Part shown: one piece after another, positions 30,558 to 39,151 of the stretch
Layout: each line of letters opens with the position of its first letter
Position numbering within the stretch: the stretch's first letter is position 1
DNA from: an uncultured Bacteroidales bacterium
Lineage (GTDB): Bacteria > Bacteroidota > Bacteroidia > Bacteroidales > UBA932
NCBI GenBank assembly: GCA_900321655.1
Contig: ONWU01000002.1
Span: 1-64,000, forward strand
Direction of reading: 5' to 3'
Length of the DNA stretch: 64,000 bases
Translations under genes and position numbers: made by a program
The notes under the pieces: generated by a model
The model's database searches: none
What the model saw: only the letters and a program-made list of their open reading frames with translations
What the model was told of the DNA's origin: nothing

Positions 30558-31743
30558 AATGGCGGCTGTCTATCAGGTCACACTCGATATGCACAAAATA
30601 GGGCAACAGCTCGGGAGTAGCACCCTCCCTGAGCCGGGTATAAGCTTTTCGGCCGATATCCCCGTACCGGTAAAGGACCCGGAGGAGCACCATACGGGTC
30701 ACATAGTCTGTAGTCTGGAGGAAATCCTCCTCCAGGAATTGAACCACCTCCGGATTGCCGGAACCCAGGGCGCCGATAGCCTCGGCCAGCACCTGACGTT
30801 CCGTGAAGGAGGCGCTCAGATAGCGCCGGCAGAATTCCTTCTCGGCAGGAAGGTATTCCAGTTCTCCGAGAGCCCGGATAAGAGCGCAGGAGAAGGCTTC
30901 TTCGCGGCTGCCGATCAGCATCGAGAGCAGTTCGGCACAGTCTTCCTTGCGACGGAAAAGGCGGATTTCGTTCACGGCGAAGATACGGAGTTCCTCGTTC
31001 ACGGGAACACGATTGCACCAGCGGATAAAGTTGGGCATGGTGAGACCGTTTTTCTGCCTGTAAACCAGCACGTTGTGATACTTGACCACCATCTCGTCCG
31101 TAAACACCAGATTAGGGTCTTCCTCCAGAACCTTGAAGGGATAGGAGGTGCCGAAACGGGCCTGGTGGAGCCTCGCGTGCATCTGCAGCTTGCGGTTCTT
31201 GGCAAAGATGTAACGGGAGGCCACGGCTTCCTTCAGGGTGGCATCCAGATCCGCCACATCCTTGAAGGCCTGTACCTTCTTGCGGATGCTGCGGGAAAGG
31301 ATCTGGCTTTCGAAATACGCCGGCATCTTGAGCGCCTGGGTGAGGCGGATCCAATTGGTACGGCTCAGGGAAGACCCCAGTTCCCTCCGGACGGCCAGAA
31401 GGGTGGGAACAAAACTCCTGTTCTGCTTTTCCTTCATCTTGAAGTTCTTGGGCAGTTCCAGGATTTCCGTGATTTCTCCCGGCTCCAGGGTGCGGGCCTG
31501 GGAGGCCACGGTCTTCATTTTCTCAAAATAATTATTGTAATTGTGCTGGATCAGGCGCGTGAAGCGGTAATGCGCAAAAGTGCGGCAAGCATTTCCCACC
31601 ACGATGAGCACCAGCAGCAGCATGCAGATGGTTCCGAACACTATCCATACCCGTACCGACTCGGGGTATTCCTCGAGCTTGTAGTACAGGATCAGAAAAT
31701 AGTATTTCCAGTAGGCGTACCTACTCAGGGTATAATACTCCAT
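30550..31743 (-). CDS. HEAT-repeat-like membrane protein, first gene of the five-gene operon
   Basis: 397 residues. A single clear membrane helix near 33-55 (VWIVFGTICMLLLVLIVVG) is followed by a helical cytosolic or periplasmic region. The second half (residues about 240-380) reads as short paired helices like HEAT repeats (AFSCALIRALGELEYLPAE, RQVLAEAIGALGSGNPEVVQF, YVTRMVLLRVLYRYGD). No enzyme motif is seen. It overlaps the GT2 synthase gene by 8 bases, so it may be an accessory or scaffold subunit of the synthase, comparable in position to PgaD or Alg44 but not alike in sequence. Function is inference. Confidence 0.75.
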   Translation of the reverse strand: MEYYTLSRYAYWKYYFLILYYKLEEYPESVRVWIVFGTICMLLLVLIVVGNACRTFAHYRFTRLIQHNYNNYFEKMKTVASQARTLEPGEITEILELPKNFKMKEKQNRSFVPTLLAVRRELGSSLSRTNWIRLTQALKMPAYFESQILSRSIRKKVQAFKDVADLDATLKEAVASRYIFAKNRKLQMHARLHQARFGTSYPFKVLEEDPNLVFTDEMVVKYHNVLVYRQKNGLTMPNFIRWCNRVPVNEELRIFAVNEIRLFRRKEDCAELLSMLIGSREEAFSCALIRALGELEYLPAEKEFCRRYLSASFTERQVLAEAIGALGSGNPEVVQFLEEDFLQTTDYVTRMVLLRVLYRYGDIGRKAYTRLREGATPELLPYFVHIECDLIDSRHYA

Positions 31744-31796
31744 CCGCCAGTCTGGCCTTTACAATAATTATAAATAAATTTAATAAATACTCTTTC

Positions 31797-31863
31797 AATA
31801 TAGCCACCACACCCTCCCCCATGCCGGAAAAGGCCCTGGGAGAGGGTACGGGATAGCTATATT
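31797..31863 (-). terminator. Hairpin at the end of the LruC gene, possible attenuator
   Basis: Outer 8-base arms (AATATAGC at 31797-31804, GCTATATT at 31856-31863) and inner arms (ACCCTC at 31811, GAGGGT at 31842) form a long imperfect hairpin that includes the stop codon of the gene before it. No T-run follows immediately, so it may attenuate or stabilise RNA rather than stop transcription fully. Confidence 0.5.
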
Positions 31864-33982
31864 ACCACTCGCAAACGAGGGCGACAGGATTGATTTCGCT
31901 GTCTTTGTACCAGTCTGCGTGGGCGGTTCCGCCGGAGGTGACCCATTCTTTGTAGTGAGGGTATGCAACGGCGAAAGGCATCAGTTCCCAGGCGTGCTTG
32001 GTAAGGACAGGGCACTTGAAGCCCCAGACCATGCCGTTGGCAGCCTTGTAGGTGGTAGACAGGTCCAGGTTGGCGGCATAGGTGGGATTGTTCACCATCT
32101 CATCGTACCGATCCTTATACGTCTTTGAATAGCCCTTTACGGGGCAATCCAAAGGCTGGTAACCTTTCAGGCCCACGGGTTCGTGATCCTTTTTCACCAG
32201 GTAGAAGTTCTGGGAAAGGGTGTTCACCACGGCATCCACCATATTGGCCTTGCAGGCGGCGCTCTCTTCGGGGCCCATCTCGGAACGGGCCTTCATATGG
32301 TAAATCACGGTATAGGTGTACAGACCGCCGGCCACATTCATATAACCGGGAACAGTGTTGTACAGTTTGAGGTTCTGAACGTCAGAGAGTTTCTTGTTAA
32401 CCGTCTGGTAAAGGGCGGCCAGGCTCCCGTCATACTGGTCCTCGTGGGCACCGCCCCAGTCTGCATACAGCTTACGCGCGGGGTTGAAAACGTGATCATT
32501 TCCGTTGTACTGATAAACCTCGTTGCCGGAATTCAGACCGCCGGTGCTTTTACCATCCACCGAATTCAGGGCCTGCAGACGACCCGCTTCCACAGCAGGG
32601 CGCAGGTTGTTGGTATTCCTGGGGGTATAGGCACCTTCGAGGTTGTCATAACGGAAGGAGTTTTCCTGAAGGGTGGTCTTTGTCCAGACGGGCAGTTCGC
32701 CGTGGGCGTTCTGCCAGCTGTCCAGCGTCTTGTACTCGTCCACATAGTCCACGTAGTCCGTGTTGAAGTTCTCCAGCACCAGACCCACGGCAATGGCGTC
32801 ATCTCCACCCAGGGCACGGACGTGCAGGGTTACTTTTACCTGCTCTCTCCACCCTTCGGTTTCCAGGAGTTCGTTCGCCACCGTCAGGGCCTCGATGTCG
32901 TAATCCACCACCACATCGTTGTAATCGTATAGGTAATCCACTTCGGGCATACTCTTGGGCCAGCGGTCGTCAAACATCACAACACCGCTGGAGTGATACA
33001 TCGTGAAACCTTCATCCTCGGTCACATAGGGAGCCGGTTCCGGAAGATTCACTTCCACCACATCCTCGGGCTGGTAGTCCATCCCGATGTTGCCGTTCTC
33101 ATCCACTTCCACTTCCGCGCCGTCTCCGATGGGGGTGGTTCCAGGCGTCTCAGGGTCAACCACAATGGCCTCGGGACCGGCTGAAGCCGTGAGGTCTCCG
33201 CTAGGAACGAAATCCGGGTTGGCCTTGTACACGGGCTTTCCGTCAATCCAGCCGTTACAGCCGCAGGCGCAGCCCCAGGGCATACACTTGGGGCAGTTTC
33301 CACAGCCGCCGCAATAGTTGTACTTGTAGGCCACAACCACGTGATCCACAACCTCATAGGCATCCGTAAGGACATAACCTTCCGGAGCCAGCCAACTGCC
33401 GCCACCATAGGCGAAGGTGTAGCGGAGGGTGTGGTTGTGCTCGGCGTCATAAAACACCACGTCCTTGGGATAAGTACGGGTATTCTGGTTGCCGGTAGCG
33501 GGACTGTTCTCCCAGGCAAAGCTCCACTTGACCTGGACATAGCGGGTTTTTCCAAACTCGCCGGATTCAATCTGATCCACGGGGAAATCCGTGAGCGTAT
33601 ACACGCTTTCTTCCTCATCGGCCTTGGTGGCCTCGTTCAGGTTGTAGTAAACACTCACCCTGGAGGCTTTTTCGGCCTCAAAGAGGAGTTTTACCGTACC
33701 GAAAGGCTCGATGTCCTTTCCGTCCTCAGGCCGGACTACTACGGGAGTGACGGCCTGGGCGATGGTCTTGGTGCTACCATCCTTGTAAGTGTACTCGATG
33801 TACACGGTTTCCGTCCCTGCCGGAACAGAAACCTCGGCATAGCCGAAGTATCCGGTAGGAACGGCGCCCTCAAACACGTTTTCAACGGTCTGAGGGCCAT
33901 CCTGATGTCCGCCTTCCTTTTCGCAGGAGACCGCAAAAGCGGCAGCAGCCACAACGGCGAACAAAAACAAAAACTTTTTCAT
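31862..33982 (-). CDS. LruC-domain lipoprotein with cysteine-rich insert
   Basis: 706 residues, lipoprotein signal AVSC then EKE. Residues about 330-365 carry the LruC/DUF4842 signature (YLYDYNDVVVDYD followed by VTLHVRALGGDDAIAVGL), and the C-terminal third (VGLKGYQPLDCPVKGYSKTY, FAVAYPHYKEWVT) is typical of the same family. Near 224-245 a cluster of seven cysteines (CGGCGNCPKCMPWGCACGC) interrupts the sequence; this could bind metal or form disulfides. LruC proteins of Bacteroidetes and Leptospira are surface lipoproteins of unknown role. It lies 30 bases after the second bactofilin gene, so the two are probably co-transcribed. Confidence 0.85.
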   Translation of the reverse strand: MKKFLFLFAVVAAAAFAVSCEKEGGHQDGPQTVENVFEGAVPTGYFGYAEVSVPAGTETVYIEYTYKDGSTKTIAQAVTPVVVRPEDGKDIEPFGTVKLLFEAEKASRVSVYYNLNEATKADEEESVYTLTDFPVDQIESGEFGKTRYVQVKWSFAWENSPATGNQNTRTYPKDVVFYDAEHNHTLRYTFAYGGGSWLAPEGYVLTDAYEVVDHVVVAYKYNYCGGCGNCPKCMPWGCACGCNGWIDGKPVYKANPDFVPSGDLTASAGPEAIVVDPETPGTTPIGDGAEVEVDENGNIGMDYQPEDVVEVNLPEPAPYVTEDEGFTMYHSSGVVMFDDRWPKSMPEVDYLYDYNDVVVDYDIEALTVANELLETEGWREQVKVTLHVRALGGDDAIAVGLVLENFNTDYVDYVDEYKTLDSWQNAHGELPVWTKTTLQENSFRYDNLEGAYTPRNTNNLRPAVEAGRLQALNSVDGKSTGGLNSGNEVYQYNGNDHVFNPARKLYADWGGAHEDQYDGSLAALYQTVNKKLSDVQNLKLYNTVPGYMNVAGGLYTYTVIYHMKARSEMGPEESAACKANMVDAVVNTLSQNFYLVKKDHEPVGLKGYQPLDCPVKGYSKTYKDRYDEMVNNPTYAANLDLSTTYKAANGMVWGFKCPVLTKHAWELMPFAVAYPHYKEWVTSGGTAHADWYKDSEINPVALVCEW

Positions 33983-34012
33983 AAAATATACTAAAAACTA
34001 ACGCTTTTCAGC

Positions 34013-34513
34013 TTATTCCGCGGGCTTGGCAGCGGGCTGGGAGGACTTGCGGAGCATAGCCTCCATGGGGCTGGCAATCTTGCGGAATTCCGCCTCGTTC
34101 ATCACCTGGCACTTGCCGGTGAACTTGGCGTCCAGTTCCACCTGGAAGCGCTGGAAGTAGAGATCTCCTTCCACTATGCAGCCGGCCTTCAGGGACAGGG
34201 TATCCTTCACATAGAAGTTGCCGCCCAGCATGGAACCGTTGAAATCGATGTAGGTGGCGAAAATATCACCTTTCACTACAGCCTTCTCACCCACCACGAC
34301 GCGGGATTCAGAGTACAGACGGCCCTCGAAGGAACCATCGATACGTATATCGTTTACCGTTGCGATATCACCGGTGAACTTGGCGCCGGCAGCGATGCGG
34401 TTAACATCATTTACATTTACAGTGTTTGCCATAACAGAGTGATTTGTCTTGGTTTCTACTACGAGAGGGTGATTACTCTCCTGTTCGTTATTATTCTTTC
34501 CCCACAGTGCCAT
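34013..34513 (-). CDS. Bactofilin, second copy
   Basis: 166 residues. The centre is a bactofilin beta-helix with 10 to 12 residue steps: GAKFTGDIATVNDIRIDGSFEG, GEKAVVKGDIFATYIDFNG, and LKAGCIVEGDLYFQRFQVELDAKF. N- and C-terminal tails (about 40 and 25 residues) are polar and Ala/Pro-rich. Bactofilins polymerise without nucleotide and serve as scaffolds for envelope machines and shape. The gene start overlaps the end of the first bactofilin gene by 23 bases. The N-terminal tail is about 25 residues longer than that of its neighbour, which may give a different membrane or partner contact. Confidence 0.92.
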   Translation of the reverse strand: MALWGKNNNEQESNHPLVVETKTNHSVMANTVNVNDVNRIAAGAKFTGDIATVNDIRIDGSFEGRLYSESRVVVGEKAVVKGDIFATYIDFNGSMLGGNFYVKDTLSLKAGCIVEGDLYFQRFQVELDAKFTGKCQVMNEAEFRKIASPMEAMLRKSSQPAAKPAE

Positions 34514-34925
34514 CTTCTGCCTTAGCTTGTGCCGGAGCAGCGGGCTTTACGGGAGCCTTTTGCTGGGCGACCTGTTCAAATTCCTTTTCATTGAGTACGC
34601 GCAGATTGCCGTTGATCTTGGCATCCAGGTCTACCTGGAGGCGCTTGAAACGCAAGTCTCCGTCCACAGAGCAACCGGCTTTCAGGGAGAGGGTATCCAT
34701 CACGTAGAAGGTTCCCTTGGACATGGTTCCACTGAAATCTACATTGGTGCAAATCACATCTCCGTTTACGACAGCGCGCTCTCCGACGACCAGACGGCCT
34801 TTGGAATTGATGCGGCCCTCGAACTGACCGTCGATGCGAATGTCATTGGAGGAAGTGATTTCCCCATTGAATACGGTGCCCGCAGAAATGCGGCTCACCT
34901 CGTTCATGTTAACATTTGTGTCCAT
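34491..34925 (-). CDS. Bactofilin, first copy
   Basis: 144 residues with the same beta-helix core as its neighbour (GTVFNGEITSSNDIRIDGQFEG, GERAVVNGDVICTNVDFSG, LKAGCSVDGDLRFKRLQVDLDAKI) but a shorter N-terminus and an Ala/Pro/Lys-rich tail (KPAAPAQAKAEDG). Two unequal paralogs can co-assemble into one filament. It begins 32 bases after the secA stop and has no obvious promoter of its own, so it may be read from the secA promoter. Cytosolic scaffold; partners may be the LruC protein's or synthase's machinery downstream, which is inference. Confidence 0.92.
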   Translation of the reverse strand: MDTNVNMNEVSRISAGTVFNGEITSSNDIRIDGQFEGRINSKGRLVVGERAVVNGDVICTNVDFSGTMSKGTFYVMDTLSLKAGCSVDGDLRFKRLQVDLDAKINGNLRVLNEKEFEQVAQQKAPVKPAAPAQAKAEDGTVGKE

Positions 34926-34957
34926 ATGTAACTTGTTTGTTATTAGTTATTTCGTGG

Positions 34958-37900
34958 TTATACAATTCCTTTTCCGTGGCAGTTTTTATACTTGAGGCCG
35001 CTGCCGCAGGGGCAAGGGTCGTTTCTTCCTACCTGCTTGTCTACCTTGACGGGCATACGGGAGCGCTGTTCCCCGTTGGTGGAGAGCTGGCCGGGATCTG
35101 TATGACGCATCTGCTGGAGGTTGCGATTGGGCTGCTGGGCCGGACGGGCTTCACGGGCGTCAGAAGCATCCCTCAGCGGGATGAAGGCACGCAGCAGGAA
35201 GCTGAGCACGTGCTCGTTGAGGTTCTCCAGCATCTCGGTGAACAAGTTGTAGCTTTCCAGCTTGTACACCACCAGAGGGTCTTTCTGCTCATAAGTGGCG
35301 TTCTGCACGCTCTGGCGCAGGTCGTCCATATCCCTGAGGTGCTGCTTCCAGTAGTCGTCAATATAGTACAGGATGATGCTGCGGCTCAGGGCCTTGGCAA
35401 TCTCCCGGCTTTCGGTTTCGTAGGCTTTTTTGAGGTTTACGCTCAGGGAAAGCTGGCGCTTGCCGTTGGAGATGGGGATGGCGATGTTCTCGTACATGGA
35501 CCCCTGTTTCTCGTACACCGTCTTGATGACAGGGTTCACGCGCTCCACCATCGTATTCATACGACGCTCGTATACTTCCTGCATATGGGCGGTGAGCCTG
35601 GCGGCAATCTCCGCGGGCTTGGCTTCTGCGTAGAAGGCCTCGTCAAAGCCCAGGTCCATGGAAAGTTTACTCATCACATACTCTTCGAAAGCCTCAAAGG
35701 GCATTCCCTCGCTCTGCTGTACCAGGATGTTGGCGGTGTCCTCCATCATGTTCTGGACATCGATTTCAATCCTTTCACCGGAGAGGGCATTGCGGCGGCG
35801 GGCATACACGGCCTCGCGCTGGTAGTTCATCACATCGTCGTACTCCAGGGTGCGCTTGCGCCATCCGAAGTGGTTCTCCTCCACCTTCTTCTGGGCATTT
35901 TCGATGCTCTTGGAAAGCATTCCGCTCACCAGGGCCTCGTCGTCGGCCATTCCCAGCTTATCCACCACTCCGGCAATGCGCTCGGAGCCGAATTTACGCA
36001 TCAGGTCGTCCTCGAGGGAAATATAGAAGCAGGAGCTTCCCGGGTCTCCCTGACGGCCGGCACGGCCGCGCAGCTGACGGTCTACACGGCGGGAATCGTG
36101 ACGGGTGGTGCCGATGATGGCCAGACCGCCCGCGGCCTTCACCTCCGGAGAGAGTTTGATATCCGTACCACGGCCGGCCATATTGGTGGCGATGGTAACG
36201 TGGCCCTTCAGACCGGCATTGGCCACGATCTCTGCCTCACGGGCGTGCTCCTTGGCGTTGAGGACATCCGCGTGGATACCGCGCATCCTCATCATACGGG
36301 CCAGCAGCTCCGAGGTTTCCACATCCGTGGTACCCACCAGGCAGGGCCTACCGGCGTTGGAGAGTTCCACCACCTTGTCTATGACGGCGTTGAACTTGGC
36401 TTTCTTGGTTTTGTAGATGATGTCGTCCTGGTCGTCCCTGATGACGGGACGGTTGGTGGGAATCACCACCACATCCAGCTTGTAGATATCCCAGAACTCA
36501 CCGGCTTCCGTCTCGGCCGTACCGGTCATACCGGCCAGCTTGTGATACATACGGAAGTAGTTCTGGAGGGTGACGGTGGCAAACGTCTGGGTGGCGGCTT
36601 CCACCTTCACGTTTTCCTTGGCTTCCACGGCCTGGTGCAGACCGTCGCTCCAGCGTCGGCCTTCCATGATACGGCCGGTAGACTCGTCCACGATCTTCAC
36701 CTTGTTGTCCACGATCACGTAGTCCACGTCCTTGGTGAACATGGCATACGCCTTCAGGAGCTGGATCACGGTGTGCACACGCTCGCTCTTGAGGGAGAAG
36801 TCCTCCATCAGGGCATCCTTCTTTTCGGCCTTCTCGGCGGCCGACAGAGAGGCGTCGTGAGTGATATCGGCAATGGCGCTGCCCATATCCGGCAGCACGA
36901 AGAAGTCCGGATCGCTTACGCTCTGGGCCAGGGTGTCGTGGCCCTTGTCCGTCATATCCACGGAATTGAGCACCTCGTTGATGACGAAGTAAAGCTCGTC
37001 CGTCACCTTCGGCATTTCCCGCTCGTTGTCCTGCAGATAATACGCTTCCGTCTTCTGCATCAGGGCCTTCATGCCGGGTTCCGAGAGGAACTTGATGAGG
37101 GGCTGGTACTTCGGGAGACCCTTGTAGCAGCGGAACAGGAGTTTTCCTCCCTCGGCCTCATCCCCCGCGGCGATGAGCTTCTTGGACTCGTTGAGGGTGT
37201 TGTTGATGAGGGTGCGCTGCTTGTTGTACAGGTTCTCCACATAGGGCCGATATTCCATGAACTGCTCGTCTCCGGAGGTCTTTTCCATAGGACCGGAGAT
37301 GATCAGGGGGGTTCTGGCGTCGTCGATGAGCACGGAGTCTACCTCATCCACGATGGCGTAGTGGTGCTTTCTCTGGACCAGGTCCGTCAGGCGGGTGGCC
37401 ATGTTGTCACGGAGGTAGTCGAAGCCGAATTCGTTGTTGGTGCCGAAGGTGATATCGCAGTTGTACGCCTTCTTGCGGGCGTCGGAATTGGGCTGGTGCT
37501 TGTCTATGCAGTCTACGGAGAGGCCGTGGAACATATAGAGCGGGCCCATCCACTCGGAGTCACGCTTGGACAGGTAATCGTTCACCGTCACCACGTGGAC
37601 GCCTTTTCCGGCCAGGGCGTTCAGGAACACCGGGAGGGTGGCCACCAGGGTTTTACCTTCACCGGTTGCCATTTCTGCAATCTTGCCCTGATGCAGGACG
37701 ATGCCGCCGATGAGCTGGACATCGTAATGCACCATATCCCAGGTTATCTCGTTACCGCCGGCCTGCCAGTGGTTGTGCCAGACGGCATCTTCTCCGTCGA
37801 TTTCCAGGAAATCCTTTCCGGCGGCGGCCAGGTCCCGGTCGAAGGCGGTGGCCTTCACGCGAATCTGCTCGTTCTGGGCAAAGCGGCGGGCGGTGGACTT

Positions 37901-38245
37901 GACGATGGCGAAAGCCTCCGGAAGTACTTCCATCAGCACTTTCTCGATGGCCTCATCCTCTTCCTTCACCAGCTTGTCGCTTTCGGTAGCCAGGGTTTCC
38001 TTCTCGGAAATGGGAATATCCTTTTCCAGTTCGGCCTTGATCTGGGCTATCCTGTCTTCAAAAGGCTTTTCCACCTGGGCTATCTTTTCCCGGATGGCGG
38101 CACTGCGTTCCCGCAGCCCGTCGGGGGTAAGGGCGTCTATTTCAGGATATGCGGCCAATACCTTGTCCAGGATTGGCCGGACTTCTTTCATGTCCCGGTC
38201 GCTTTTGGAACCGAAAACTTTCTTGAGAATATCTGCTAATGCCAT
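34958..38245 (-). CDS. secA: Preprotein translocase ATPase SecA
   Basis: 1095 residues. I chose the ATG at 38245 (MALADILKKVFG); a longer frame from 38272 would start upstream of the promoter box and is unlikely. Helicase motifs are intact: MATGEGKTLVATLPV (Walker A), DEVDSVLID (DEAD-like), MTGTAETEAGEFWDIY, NMAGRGTDIKL, and the C-terminal zinc motif CPCGSGLKYKNCHG. It also carries the Bacteroidetes-type insertions that make it longer than E. coli SecA (901). It drives SecYEG export of the many signal-peptide proteins encoded here. It heads a run of minus-strand genes reaching 23585. Confidence 0.99.
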   Translation of the reverse strand: MALADILKKVFGSKSDRDMKEVRPILDKVLAAYPEIDALTPDGLRERSAAIREKIAQVEKPFEDRIAQIKAELEKDIPISEKETLATESDKLVKEEDEAIEKVLMEVLPEAFAIVKSTARRFAQNEQIRVKATAFDRDLAAAGKDFLEIDGEDAVWHNHWQAGGNEITWDMVHYDVQLIGGIVLHQGKIAEMATGEGKTLVATLPVFLNALAGKGVHVVTVNDYLSKRDSEWMGPLYMFHGLSVDCIDKHQPNSDARKKAYNCDITFGTNNEFGFDYLRDNMATRLTDLVQRKHHYAIVDEVDSVLIDDARTPLIISGPMEKTSGDEQFMEYRPYVENLYNKQRTLINNTLNESKKLIAAGDEAEGGKLLFRCYKGLPKYQPLIKFLSEPGMKALMQKTEAYYLQDNEREMPKVTDELYFVINEVLNSVDMTDKGHDTLAQSVSDPDFFVLPDMGSAIADITHDASLSAAEKAEKKDALMEDFSLKSERVHTVIQLLKAYAMFTKDVDYVIVDNKVKIVDESTGRIMEGRRWSDGLHQAVEAKENVKVEAATQTFATVTLQNYFRMYHKLAGMTGTAETEAGEFWDIYKLDVVVIPTNRPVIRDDQDDIIYKTKKAKFNAVIDKVVELSNAGRPCLVGTTDVETSELLARMMRMRGIHADVLNAKEHAREAEIVANAGLKGHVTIATNMAGRGTDIKLSPEVKAAGGLAIIGTTRHDSRRVDRQLRGRAGRQGDPGSSCFYISLEDDLMRKFGSERIAGVVDKLGMADDEALVSGMLSKSIENAQKKVEENHFGWRKRTLEYDDVMNYQREAVYARRRNALSGERIEIDVQNMMEDTANILVQQSEGMPFEAFEEYVMSKLSMDLGFDEAFYAEAKPAEIAARLTAHMQEVYERRMNTMVERVNPVIKTVYEKQGSMYENIAIPISNGKRQLSLSVNLKKAYETESREIAKALSRSIILYYIDDYWKQHLRDMDDLRQSVQNATYEQKDPLVVYKLESYNLFTEMLENLNEHVLSFLLRAFIPLRDASDAREARPAQQPNRNLQQMRHTDPGQLSTNGEQRSRMPVKVDKQVGRNDPCPCGSGLKYKNCHGKGIV

Positions 38246-38283
38246 AATGCGTAATCTGTGTAAAACATACAAATTTACGCATT
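38246..38283. repeat. 9-base inverted repeat at the secA promoter
   Basis: AATGCGTAA (38246-38254) and TTACGCATT (38275-38283) are perfect complements around a 20-base spacer. The distal arm overlaps the -7 box, the near arm touches the start codon. This looks like an operator, not a transcript hairpin, because the distal arm lies upstream of the predicted start of transcription. Confidence 0.55.
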
Positions 38284-38300
38284 TTCCGCCGATTAAGCAA
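38270..38300 (-). promoter_or_regulatory. Promoter of secA
   Basis: -7 box TAAATTTG (38270-38277) and -33 TTG (38298-38300), 20 bases apart, both within the spacer after the upstream glycosyltransferase stop. Leader of about 20 bases. Confidence 0.75.
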
Positions 38301-38302
38301 GA

Positions 38303-39151
38303 TTACCGCGCGTTTTGTACACGCATACGCACGCGAGAACGGTGCTCCTTCACCCGGGGAAGCTCCCGGCAAATCCTACGGAAGTACTTGAAAGGCAATA
38401 AACTACAATACTTGAAAGCTTTCACGAAAGTGAAGAAAACCACAAATAAAAATTTTTCAAAAACAGGGCCGTCCAAGTTGCAGAGCCGCACCAGGGAACC
38501 CACATAATAATTCCTCCGGACCGTCTTTTCCAGAGGCTCTTCCCGAAAAGCCCGGTCGTGAACGGCGCGGGCGTCTTGTACCACCCCCACTTTCAGTCCG
38601 TAAAAATGCAAACGGGAGCACCACTCGTCATCCTGTCCGTAAAGCGGGAAAAGATCCTCTTCAAACAGACCGGTTCTTTCCACCACCGGCACGGGGACCA
38701 GCCAGTGCGCCGCCATCACGCGCGGCACTTCCGCCACCTGGCCATCGGCCCTTCTATACAGCTTTTCAAACTGCACATCAAGCTTTTGACATCCATCCTG
38801 GTATTGCAAAGGGCTTAGTACCCCATACTCCGGATGCGCCTGAGCCGCCGCCAGGAGTTTCTCCAGACTCCCCTCCTCCAGCCAGGCATCCTGGTTCAGG
38901 AGATAGACGTAGTCGAATCCGTGGGAAACGGCATATTCGAAACCCAGATTATTGGGCTTTGAAAATCCTAAATTTTCCGCACTCCGGATCAGTTTGGCCG
39001 AAGGGAAATGCGCCGCCACGAAATCCGCCGACCCGTCCGTGGAATCGTTATCGAAAACATACAGCTGCGCCCAGGCGGGAACGGAGCCCAGACTGCGCTG
39101 CAACCACCGCATCCCGTTATAAGTAACTACTATGACAAGGACTTTTTTCAT
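38303..39151 (-). CDS. GT2 glycosyltransferase, rhamnosyltransferase-like
   Basis: 282 residues. GT-A fold with VIVVTYNGMRWLQRSLGSV, FDNDSTDGSADFV (Asp of the nucleotide site), NLGFSKPNNLG, LLNQDAWLEEGSL (the metal-binding DxD-like NQDA) and a GQDDEWCSRLHFYG segment with the catalytic Asp-Asp. This pattern is seen in rhamnosyl- and galactofuranosyl-type enzymes of surface glycan loci. A hydrophobic stretch near 235-255 could contact the membrane. The gene overlaps the preceding GT2 gene by 4 bases (ATGA) and is last in the surface-glycan cluster. Donor and acceptor unknown. Confidence 0.9.
   Translation of the reverse strand: MKKVLVIVVTYNGMRWLQRSLGSVPAWAQLYVFDNDSTDGSADFVAAHFPSAKLIRSAENLGFSKPNNLGFEYAVSHGFDYVYLLNQDAWLEEGSLEKLLAAAQAHPEYGVLSPLQYQDGCQKLDVQFEKLYRRADGQVAEVPRVMAAHWLVPVPVVERTGLFEEDLFPLYGQDDEWCSRLHFYGLKVGVVQDARAVHDRAFREEPLEKTVRRNYYVGSLVRLCNLDGPVFEKFLFVVFFTFVKAFKYCSLLPFKYFRRICRELPRVKEHRSRVRMRVQNAR

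Noticed and set aside
34916..38239. 1107-codon frame on the + strand opposite secA
   Set aside because: Antisense shadow of secA; low-complexity His/Val/Leu-rich translation without motifs.
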